Origin: Akkermansia muciniphila
Lineage (GTDB): Bacteria; Verrucomicrobiota; Verrucomicrobiia; Verrucomicrobiales; Akkermansiaceae
Assembly (NCBI GenBank): GCA_943324575.2
Contig: CALPMD020000013.1
Location: 1 to 12,163 of the forward strand
Direction of reading: 5' to 3'
Length of the DNA stretch: 12,163 nt
The notes under the pieces were generated by a model. It was not told the DNA's origin. It saw nothing but the letters and a program-made list of their open reading frames with translations, and made no database searches. A program made the translations under genes and the position numbers. Positions 1 to 6,050 of the stretch are shown here, one piece after another. Numbering within the stretch: the first letter of the stretch is position 1; each line of letters starts with the position of its first letter.

Positions 1-218
1 ACTATCACCGCGCCAAGCTCCAGATCACCGTCACGGGCAAGGAGGAGGCGCTTTACCAGTGGTTTGACAAACTCAATGTTCCCGATCAGTTCCGCATCGC
101 TTCGCAAATCCGCCTGTCTCCCAACGCTGAGGACGACACCCAAGTCGACTGCACCGCCGCCGTCGAACAATGGTTCGTCCCATCCGCATCCACTCCACCC
201 GTCCCACCAACCCCGTAA
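1..218 (+). CDS. C-terminal end of a PilO/GspM-like (Amuc_1100-type) inner-membrane protein, 5' truncated by the window
   Basis: An open frame enters from the left edge (first full codon at base 3) and stops at TAA 216-218, giving about 71 residues. The visible part reads as beta-alpha-beta: a strand (LQITVTG), a helix (EEALYQWFDKLN), then strands (FRIASQIRLSP and a stretch ending VEQWFVP), followed by a Pro/Thr tail. This is what the C-terminal ferredoxin-like domain of PilO/GspM proteins looks like. Those proteins are single-pass inner-membrane alignment components of type IV pilus and type II secretion machines. The stop is only 12 bp before the next start, and a secretin lies two genes on, so an operon is likely. 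From memory the order matches Akkermansia Amuc_1100-1099-1098. With only the tail visible, family assignment rests mainly on context. Confidence 0.7.
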   Translation, partial: YHRAKLQITVTGKEEALYQWFDKLNVPDQFRIASQIRLSPNAEDDTQVDCTAAVEQWFVPSASTPPVPPTP

Positions 219-230
219 CACGATATTCTC

Positions 231-884
231 ATGAAGCTCTCCGTTACCCGACTGGTTTTACTGTCGCTCGCCCTCGTCGGCGCAGCCACCGCGGACTTGC
301 CGAAAAAAGTGCCGCTCAACCAATACAACGGCTTGTGGAACAATTCCCCGTTCACTTCCAAGCCACCTGTGGCCGAGGACGGGCCCACCGTCAATCCACT
401 CGAAGACTACGCCCTCATCGGCGTGTCCCCCATCGGCAAAAGCAGCTACCGCGTGACGCTGATCAACAAGAAAACTCCGGGAGAGCGCATCATCGTCGAT
501 TCTGACAACTCAAAGTCGGGCTTCAAGATTCTCAGCATTAACCGCAAAGACGGCGACCCGCTGGGCACCGTCGTCCACATGTCCTCAGGCACGGCCACGG
601 GCACCGTCAGTTTTGACGAAAAGCTGCTCACCCTCACCACCACCCCGACGGCAAAGGCCGCGCCCCCAGCGCAGCCGGGGCAAATCCAGCCCCAAGCTCA
701 ACCCGGACAGCCGCAGCCACAGGCCCAACCCGGACAGCCCACCCGCCAGCCGCGCCCACGCGTGGTTCCGCCCGCCAATGGCGCGCCCAACGGTGCCCCT
801 ACAGCCGCACCTTTCAATAGAACTAACAACGGCGCCCCTGCCCTGAGGTCTCCTAACAACCGCTTCAACCGGCGCTCCCAATAA
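231..884 (+). CDS. Small exported protein with Pro/Gln-rich tail, in the position of Amuc_1099 (possible PilP/GspC-like partner of the secretin)
   Basis: The product has 217 residues. Residues 1-21 form a signal peptide (MKLS, then a Leu/Val/Ala-rich core, cleavage probably near AATA-D), so it is exported. Residues about 55-138 form one compact beta-rich domain, with strands such as DYALIGVSPIG, SYRVTLINK, RIIVDS and GTVSFDEKLLTL. From about 140 to the end it is Pro/Gln/Ala-rich and then Asn/Arg-rich, with repeated QAQPGQP words. The strand pattern starting 'YALIGV' resembles the small beta-domains of PilP or GspC that bind the N0 domain of a secretin. I infer a similar linking role between the PilO-like protein upstream and the secretin 30 bp downstream; sequence alone does not prove it. 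The ATG at 231 is chosen because it opens a good signal peptide. No Shine-Dalgarno sequence is visible, so translation may be coupled to the gene before. Confidence 0.8.
   Translation: MKLSVTRLVLLSLALVGAATADLPKKVPLNQYNGLWNNSPFTSKPPVAEDGPTVNPLEDYALIGVSPIGKSSYRVTLINKKTPGERIIVDSDNSKSGFKILSINRKDGDPLGTVVHMSSGTATGTVSFDEKLLTLTTTPTAKAAPPAQPGQIQPQAQPGQPQPQAQPGQPTRQPRPRVVPPANGAPNGAPTAAPFNRTNNGAPALRSPNNRFNRRSQ
687..740 (+). repeat. Two-copy 27 bp in-frame repeat coding for QPQAQPGQP
   Basis: Bases 687-713 and 714-740 are imperfect direct copies encoding QPQAQPGQP twice, preceded by a related partial copy (AQPGQI). Differences are mostly at third codon positions, so the peptide is better conserved than the DNA. 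It forms the low-complexity tail of the small exported protein, probably a flexible periplasmic linker. Confidence 0.75.
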
Positions 885-914
885 ATCTCTCGTTCTCCAT
901 TTTCCTCCGTTTCC

Positions 915-3458
915 ATGAGCTTCCATCATTCCATCGCCATTCTCCTTCTCGGCCTCGCCTCCGCCTTTGGCCAAGAGCCTGCTGCGGAAAATCCCGCCAC
1001 CCCGCCACCCGGCGTGCCGATTCCTGGCGAGGCACCAGCCCCAGCTGCCGGCGCACCCAGCGCCCGACCCACCACGACCTCCACTCCCGCGTCCAGCCTC
1101 GGACAAACGCCGATCACCGAACCGATCGAAGAGCTCAAGCTCAGTGGCGATGCCCTCGCCGGCCTCTATCGGAAATACACCGGCCGCCGCGTCATCGTCT
1201 CCACCGCCGCTTCTACTGCCGAATTCCGCTTCGTGCAAGACGCCAGCCCCAAGGACCCGTTGACCTTCGCCCAAGCTGCCGAACTGCTTAAAAAAGCCGC
1301 GACCATCGAGAACTTCGTCTTCGTCCCCGACGAACAAGACCCCACCCTCGACATCCTCACCCTCTCCACCGGCGGGATCCGTCCTACAGGTCGCGGCGTC
1401 GCCGTTTACAATGAAAATGTCCCACTGCCCGATGGCGATGCAGTCATTTCCTATGTGATGACCCTCAGCTACATCAAACCGGCCGAAGCCGTGAATACCT
1501 TCACCCAGATCATCGGCCAGTTTGGTGCCTACGGCTCCATCGCCCCCGTCCCCAATGCGTCCGCCGTCGTCATCACGGAAAACACCTCGCTGATCCGCAA
1601 ACTCATCGACCTCAAGAAAGAGATCGACAAGCCCTCGTCCCAAGTCAGCACCCGCTTCATCAAGGTCCAGTTTGCCGACGTCACGGAAATCGCGACCACC
1701 CTCACCACCCTCCTCACCGCCCAACAATCGGCGCAAAAAACAGCGGGTGTCCAGCGCGACGGCCAAGCGGCGGCCCCAGTTCCAGCGGGTCAGCCAGCCG
1801 GCGCCGGCATCCCGGGCCAGCCTGCAGCAGCTGGTGGCGGTGGCAGTGGCGAGGAAACCCCCATCCAAATCATCCCCGATCCCCGCACCAACCGCATCTT
1901 CGCCATGGGTCGTCCTGTCGATCTGTTGTTTGTCGAAGGCCTGATCCGCGAATTCGACGTCGAAACCAGCGAAAAGAACTTCCTCCGCCGCAAACTCCGC
2001 TTCCTCACCGTCGCCGACTTCCTGCCCGTCGCGGGCGACGCCCTCAACCGCGCCTTCAGTGGCACAGGCGAAGGTGCTTCAACCAGCGGCGGTGGCGGCA
2101 CCCAGACTGGCGCCCGCACTCAAGCCAACACCGGCAGCACCGGAGCTAACTTTGGCGGCAGCAACCGAAGCGCCAGCAACCGCAACGGCAGTAGCTCCAT
2201 GGGCGGCAGTACGGGAAGCGGCATGGGAGGCTCCATGGGCGGCGGCTTGGGAGGTTCCATGGGTGGCGGGAGCGGTGGCGGCGGAGGCCTCAGCGCCCCC
2301 AATGTCAGTTCAGCGCCAGCCTCCGTGCTCGTCGGCCGCACCCTGTTGGTCGCCGACAACATCACCAACTCGATCGTCGTGCAAGGTCCTCCTTCAGGGC
2401 TGGAAATCATCGAGCGCCTGCTCGACCAGATCGACGTCAAACCCGATCAAGTCATGATCTCCACCGTGATTGGCCAGCTGACGCTCAATAATGAGCATAC
2501 TTCTGGAATGAGTTACCTCGGACTCGGTGGAGACACCTCGATCTTTGGCGGTTCCGGTAGCAACCCGATCCTGCCCATCCTTGGCGCTGCCGACGCCATC
2601 CCCGCCACATCGACCACCCCCTTCATTCCTGCCGTTACTGGTGGCCCCAATACCAGCGCGCTGGGTGGAGGCCTGCACGTCTATGGAAAAATCGGTGGCA
2701 ACTTGAATTATTATTTGCAGGCGTTGCAGACGAAGAGCGATTTCACGGTGCTCTCCCGCCCGAGCATTTTCACCTCCAACAACCAGATGGGAACCATCTC
2801 CAGTGGTGAAAAAATCGCCATCCCCACGGGCAGTACCAGCTACGGCTCCAGCAGCAACTCCAGCACTCAAATCCAATACCAAGACGTGGTGCTGAAGCTC
2901 CAAGTCGTCCCGCTCGTCAACTCCGACAACGAGATTACGATGCAGATTTCGCTGCTCAACGATGAACAAAATGGGACTCAGGTTATCCAGGGCGGTGCCG
3001 GTAACGGCGGCAACCTTACGGTGCCTAAGATTTCCACCCGCGAAATCCTCACCACTGCCACCGTTCCCAATAACGAAACCATCGTCCTTGGCGGCCTGAT
3101 TGTCGGCAGAGGCGGCAATGACAAGAGTGGCATCCCTATCCTCTGTGATATTCCCCTCTTAGGAAAACTATTCTCCTCGACCAGTGACACCAAAAACCGC
3201 AGCGAGCTGATGGTCTTCATCCAGCCATCGATTGTTCGCGATGCTCAACAGCTCAACACGGTCCAAGAAAACATGGACGCCCGTTACAAAGTCTCGGAAA
3301 AAGTGCGCGGCATGGCCGATGGCCCAGACGGACTGCCGACAAAGGAAGCACTTCTGCCCCTCGAAGAAAAAGGTCAAAGCGCTGTCGAGGCTCCCAAGGC
3401 CAGTTCTAAGACGAAATCCAAGACTAAATCGTCGATCCAGCCCGCCAACCGCAAGTAA
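915..3458 (+). CDS. Type II/III secretion system secretin (GspD/PilQ-like, Amuc_1098 type)
   Basis: The product has 847 residues and is an outer-membrane multimeric channel for a type IV pilus or type II secretion machine. Residues 1-19 are a signal peptide (cleavage near AFG-Q), followed by a Pro/Ala-rich linker to about 68. Residues about 70-155 look like an N0/STN-type domain (LSGDALAGLYRKYTGRRVIV). Residues about 175-240 and 245-350 look like N1-type repeats (YIKPAEAVNTFTQI, with DPRTNRIFAMG in the second), and about 357-510 a third one. Gly/Ser-rich insertions sit at about 280-313 and 384-460. The secretin core runs from about 511 to 775 and holds the family signature IVLGGLIVGRGG followed by SGIPILCDIPLLGKLF, then RSELMVFIQPSIV. 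The C-terminus is Lys/Ser-rich. The start at 915 opens the signal peptide, 30 bp after the preceding stop. Which machine it serves cannot be told because the ATPase and pilin genes are not in the window. Confidence 0.95.
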   Translation: MSFHHSIAILLLGLASAFGQEPAAENPATPPPGVPIPGEAPAPAAGAPSARPTTTSTPASSLGQTPITEPIEELKLSGDALAGLYRKYTGRRVIVSTAASTAEFRFVQDASPKDPLTFAQAAELLKKAATIENFVFVPDEQDPTLDILTLSTGGIRPTGRGVAVYNENVPLPDGDAVISYVMTLSYIKPAEAVNTFTQIIGQFGAYGSIAPVPNASAVVITENTSLIRKLIDLKKEIDKPSSQVSTRFIKVQFADVTEIATTLTTLLTAQQSAQKTAGVQRDGQAAAPVPAGQPAGAGIPGQPAAAGGGGSGEETPIQIIPDPRTNRIFAMGRPVDLLFVEGLIREFDVETSEKNFLRRKLRFLTVADFLPVAGDALNRAFSGTGEGASTSGGGGTQTGARTQANTGSTGANFGGSNRSASNRNGSSSMGGSTGSGMGGSMGGGLGGSMGGGSGGGGGLSAPNVSSAPASVLVGRTLLVADNITNSIVVQGPPSGLEIIERLLDQIDVKPDQVMISTVIGQLTLNNEHTSGMSYLGLGGDTSIFGGSGSNPILPILGAADAIPATSTTPFIPAVTGGPNTSALGGGLHVYGKIGGNLNYYLQALQTKSDFTVLSRPSIFTSNNQMGTISSGEKIAIPTGSTSYGSSSNSSTQIQYQDVVLKLQVVPLVNSDNEITMQISLLNDEQNGTQVIQGGAGNGGNLTVPKISTREILTTATVPNNETIVLGGLIVGRGGNDKSGIPILCDIPLLGKLFSSTSDTKNRSELMVFIQPSIVRDAQQLNTVQENMDARYKVSEKVRGMADGPDGLPTKEALLPLEEKGQSAVEAPKASSKTKSKTKSSIQPANRK

Positions 3459-3472
3459 ATCGACGGATTTAC
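3455..3472 (+). other. Inverted repeat overlapping the secretin stop codon
   Basis: The arms GTAAATC and GATTTAC are perfect complements separated by GACG, and the TAA stop (3456-3458) lies in the left arm. It could form a small 3' hairpin in the mRNA. The stem is AT-rich and no T-run follows, so it does not qualify as an intrinsic terminator. It may be chance or a weak 3' stabilising element. Confidence 0.4.
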
Positions 3473-3490
3473 GTCTGCACGGCGGCTTCA

Positions 3491-3764
3491 GTGCAGTGCA
3501 CAGACCTTCGCGTGCAGTGCACTGACCCTCGCGTGCAGTGCACTGACCCTCGCGTGCAGTGCACGGACCCTCGCGTGCAGTGCACGGACCTTCGCGTGCA
3601 GTGCACGGACCTTCGCGTGCAGTGCACGGACCCCCGCGTGCAGTGCACGGACCCCCGCGTGCAGTGCACGGACGCTCGCGTGCAGTGCACGGACCCCTGC
3701 GTGCAGTGCACGGACCCCCGCGTGCAGTACACCGACCCCCGCGTGCAGTGCACGGAGCCCCCGC
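3491..3764. repeat. Tandem array: 13 copies of a 21 bp unit, each with an 11 bp interrupted palindrome
   Basis: Each unit begins with GTGCAGTGCAC (GTGCA and TGCAC arms around a central G) and continues with a 10 bp spacer close to GGACCCTCGC. Unit starts are 3491, 3512, 3533, 3554, 3575, 3596, 3617, 3638, 3659, 3680, 3701, 3722 and 3743; the last unit is 22 bp. The 11 bp core is intact in 12 of 13 units (unit 12 has GTACAC). All four bases occur at the first spacer position, and the CCT/CCC part also varies. Units 2 and 3, 5 and 6, and 7, 8 and 11 are identical. Degenerate flanking units are suggested by TGCACGG in register at 3476-3482 and GTGCA at 3765-3769. The array fills most of the 315 bp gap between the secretin stop and the sanA stop (convergent genes). 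No gene is supported here. Confidence 0.97.
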
Positions 3765-3773
3765 GTGCATGGC

Positions 3774-4445
3774 TTACCCTAGCAGGGGGATCTTATCGCC
3801 GAGGTGAAGCGGGCGGGTTTTGAGAAGATTGACGTCGAGCCACATTTTGACCCGTGCGCCGACTTCGCGGAGGCGGGTCTTGAGGCCTGCGGGCGGCTCC
3901 AGATCGCGGGCGTTGAAGCCGTAGGCGTCGATGCCGTGAGCTTTGGCGAGGTAGATGGCCCGCTGATTCTGAAAACGCTGACTGATGAACAACACGGAAT
4001 CCGCCCCAAAAACCTCCTTGGCACGAACCACGGAGTCGAGCGTCCGCAGGCCCGCGTAATCGCAAATGATCCGATTTCTAGGGATGCCCCGCTCGATCAG
4101 CGCCTGCTTCATTTTGTCGGGCTCATTGTAGTAGCGGGATCGATTGTCCCCCGAGACGATCAAGGCTTTCAATTTACCCGAGCGCCAGACTCTAACTGCC
4201 GCATCGATCCGATATCTAAAGTACGGGTTTTCCCGACCATTGACGCGGTCGGTCGTGCCAAAAACCAGGCCAACGCGAGTGGCCGGCAGCTCGGCGATTC
4301 GGTCAAACAAGCGCCCTCTTGCGGCCCAACTGGCCGTTAGATAGGTGTATCCGACCGCACAAAGCGATAATACGACCAGCCAAAGCATCAGGAGCCAAGC
4401 GCGGCGGCACCATCGCCTGAAACTTTGCTTCAAGGCTGCTTTCAT
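3774..4445 (-). CDS. sanA: SanA-like envelope protein (DUF218/YdcF superfamily)
   Basis: The product has 223 residues. A basic N-terminus (KQSFRRWCRRAW) precedes one membrane segment at about 17-36, and the DUF218 domain fills residues about 56-200. Features shared with E. coli SanA, as I remember it, include GTTDRVNGRENPYFRYRID, LIVSGDN (95-101), YNEP (106-109), DYAGLRTLDSVVRAKEVF (129-146), ISQRFQNQRAIYLAK (154-168) and a C-terminal LGDKIPLL. E. coli SanA is an inner-membrane protein needed for envelope barrier function (vancomycin exclusion at high temperature); its chemistry is not settled. A longer frame begins at 4487, but I chose the ATG at 4445 because it forms an ATGA overlap with the lipid-kinase stop (4442-4445). 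This implies translational coupling. It is the last gene of the cluster and ends 9 bp from the repeat array. Confidence 0.9.
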   Translation of the reverse strand: MKAALKQSFRRWCRRAWLLMLWLVVLSLCAVGYTYLTASWAARGRLFDRIAELPATRVGLVFGTTDRVNGRENPYFRYRIDAAVRVWRSGKLKALIVSGDNRSRYYNEPDKMKQALIERGIPRNRIICDYAGLRTLDSVVRAKEVFGADSVLFISQRFQNQRAIYLAKAHGIDAYGFNARDLEPPAGLKTRLREVGARVKMWLDVNLLKTRPLHLGDKIPLLG

Positions 4446-5425
4446 TGGCTGCGGGCCGTGGGGAGTTCGACCACGCGCCGCGGCCATTGCATCAAGGATT
4501 TCAAGGTGTCTGAGAAGCCGCCGATCATCGCAGCTTCAGGCGCGAATACCCGCAGGCGATGGCTGGATTCCACAAAGCGGACTTCGGAAAAGCGACCGAT
4601 CCACTCACCATCGACTTCCACAGGGACCTGGCCATCCGTGCGCACGGTGAAGTCCCTCGTCTGGAAATAACTCGTCGTGGATAGCATGTCGATACCGCCA
4701 AAGGCCAGGCCGCGCAGCAAATTAAGCACCAATCGGTAGTCCGCTTGCTTGAAAACCAACACGTCGAGCTTGGAGTCGTGGTTGTTCGCCCTGCGGAAAA
4801 ACTTGAAGGGGCCGCCATAGAGCGAGCCGTTGCCGACCAGCACGGCCACGCCGACCTCGCGGCGGCCGTCTGCGCATAAGACCTCGATCTGCGGCGGCGT
4901 CTCGCCGAGGAGCTTCACCATCGAGATCAAGTAAGCCAGCGGACCGAAGCGCTTTTTCAATTCCCAGGAAGTGTTCTCGATGACCATCGCGTCAAAACCC
5001 ACGCCCGCCATCTGGACAAACGGCGATCCATTGGCTTCAAACAAATCCACCTCCTGCACGAATCCCTGCTGAATGACTTGAAACGCGCGCTCGAGCGAAT
5101 CGCAGGGAATCCCCATTTCGCGGGCAAACACATTCATCGTTCCCGCCGGTAAAACCCCCAGCAGCGTCCGCGAGCCGACCAGCCCTTGGACGACTTCATT
5201 GAGCGTGCCATCGCCACCGGCCGCGATCACCACTGGCTCGCCCACCGCGACGAATCCGGCGGCCAGATCACGCGCCTCTCCCGCATGGTGGGTGGAATGA
5301 AGGGCGAAGCGATCGGGGTGCTTCATCAAAAATCGCAGCACTCGCCCACCCTTCTGACTTCGCGCCTGAGGGTTGAAAATGACGGGATAGCGCTGCTGCT
5401 TTTCCACGGCCGATTCTTCGCTCAT
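4442..5425 (-). CDS. Diacylglycerol kinase family lipid kinase (YegS/DgkB-like)
   Basis: The product has 327 residues, typical for soluble or peripheral bacterial lipid kinases of the DAGK catalytic-domain family. These phosphorylate diacylglycerol or similar lipids at the cytoplasmic face of the membrane. Near the N-terminus is VIFNPQARSQKG (about 15-26), the usual first strand and loop. The nucleotide-binding signature GGDGTLNEVVQG lies at 70-81 and LPAGTMNVFARE at 92-103; many relatives have GTGNDFAR here, so the M and V are variations. The substrate half includes VDLFEANG, AGVGFDAMV (140-148), LVGNGSLYGGPFKF and the C-terminal VEVDGEWI (269-276), where DGE is characteristic. The start at 5425 follows the maf stop by 24 bp. 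The lipid substrate cannot be read from sequence; recycling diacylglycerol from envelope glycolipid synthesis is one possibility. Confidence 0.9.
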   Translation of the reverse strand: MSEESAVEKQQRYPVIFNPQARSQKGGRVLRFLMKHPDRFALHSTHHAGEARDLAAGFVAVGEPVVIAAGGDGTLNEVVQGLVGSRTLLGVLPAGTMNVFAREMGIPCDSLERAFQVIQQGFVQEVDLFEANGSPFVQMAGVGFDAMVIENTSWELKKRFGPLAYLISMVKLLGETPPQIEVLCADGRREVGVAVLVGNGSLYGGPFKFFRRANNHDSKLDVLVFKQADYRLVLNLLRGLAFGGIDMLSTTSYFQTRDFTVRTDGQVPVEVDGEWIGRFSEVRFVESSHRLRVFAPEAAMIGGFSDTLKSLMQWPRRVVELPTARSQ

Positions 5426-5449
5426 CCCCGCAGATTTCGCAATCTGATT

Positions 5450-5998
5450 TCACTCCAATGCGGCAATCACTTGGTCGACAGGCAGCCCCATCACATTGTC
5501 GAAACCGCCGCGAATCCCAGCGATGATCTGTTCGCCAAACTCCTGAATCCCATAAGCGCCGGCTTTATCCAAGGGGTCGACCTTCGCCAAGTAGGCGTCG
5601 ATCGCTGCATCATCGAGTGACAAAAATGTCACCTCCGTCAGGCCGTGGAGGCACTGCGCTTTTCCGCAGGGGGAAATGATGCAAACACCCGTACAAACTT
5701 GGTGGCTGCGGCCCGACAAGCGCCGCAACATCGTGCGAGCCTCCTCCAGATCAGCAGGTTTTCCCAGCGGCTCGTCGTCGATGAACACCAGCGTGTCTGC
5801 GCCGATGACCGTCGCATCGGGCCGCAGCGCGGCGACTGCCTCGGCTTTCAATCGGGCATTGTGCTCGCACAGGATGGCGGGACTCATCGACGGGTCGTGG
5901 ATTTCTTCGGCGGAAGAAATGACAACCTCAAAAACCACGCCCGCCGCTGCCAACAGTTCACGGCGGCGCGGGGATCCAGAAGCAAGCACAAGAGGCAT
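5450..5998 (-). CDS. maf: Maf-family nucleoside triphosphate pyrophosphatase (YhdE-like, dTTP/UTP type)
   Basis: The product has 182 residues, a full-length Maf protein. These cytoplasmic enzymes hydrolyse non-canonical or excess nucleoside triphosphates to monophosphate and pyrophosphate, and have been linked to septum inhibition. Motifs in order: LASGSPRRRELL (5-16), the phosphate-binding start; IGADTLV (65-71) with the metal and catalytic acid; LGKP (78-81); LSGRSHQVCTG (94-103); DKAGAYGIQ (144-152); and MGLPV (170-174). Retention of DKAGAYGIQ and SGSPRR is closer to the YhdE (dTTP/UTP) branch than to the YceF (7-methyl-GTP) branch; this is my reading of family motifs, not a test. The ATG at 5998 places the conserved LASGSPRR at its usual distance from the N-terminus. 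It lies 52 bp after the dead protease and 24 bp before the lipid kinase. Confidence 0.95.
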   Translation of the reverse strand: MPLVLASGSPRRRELLAAAGVVFEVVISSAEEIHDPSMSPAILCEHNARLKAEAVAALRPDATVIGADTLVFIDDEPLGKPADLEEARTMLRRLSGRSHQVCTGVCIISPCGKAQCLHGLTEVTFLSLDDAAIDAYLAKVDPLDKAGAYGIQEFGEQIIAGIRGGFDNVMGLPVDQVIAALE

Positions 5999-6050
5999 GG
6001 CGCATGCATGACCGAAAACCGCCGCAGGAGCAAGCCGGGCCTTGATCTCC

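Noticed and set aside
585..1868. Long - strand open frame of 427 codons opposite the secretin
   Set aside because: It lies antisense to well-supported genes and its protein is Gly/Arg-rich without recognisable motifs, as expected for the shadow of a GC-rich gene.
3491..3764. CRISPR array
   Set aside because: The repeated unit is 21 bp with no unique spacers of 25-40 bp, and no cas gene is near. It is a head-to-tail minisatellite.
3469..3823. Repeat proteins encoded by the array, such as (VQCTDPR)n on the + strand or (VHCTRGS)n on the - strand
   Set aside because: The 21 bp unit keeps frame and its consensus lacks stop codons in all six frames, so long open frames arise automatically. None has a plausible start context or non-repeat domain, and the conserved part is the palindrome, not a codon pattern.
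4446..4487. N-terminal extension of SanA to 4487
   Set aside because: The ATG at 4445 gives an ATGA overlap with the upstream stop and places the membrane segment correctly; the added residues look like read-through of the kinase 3' end.
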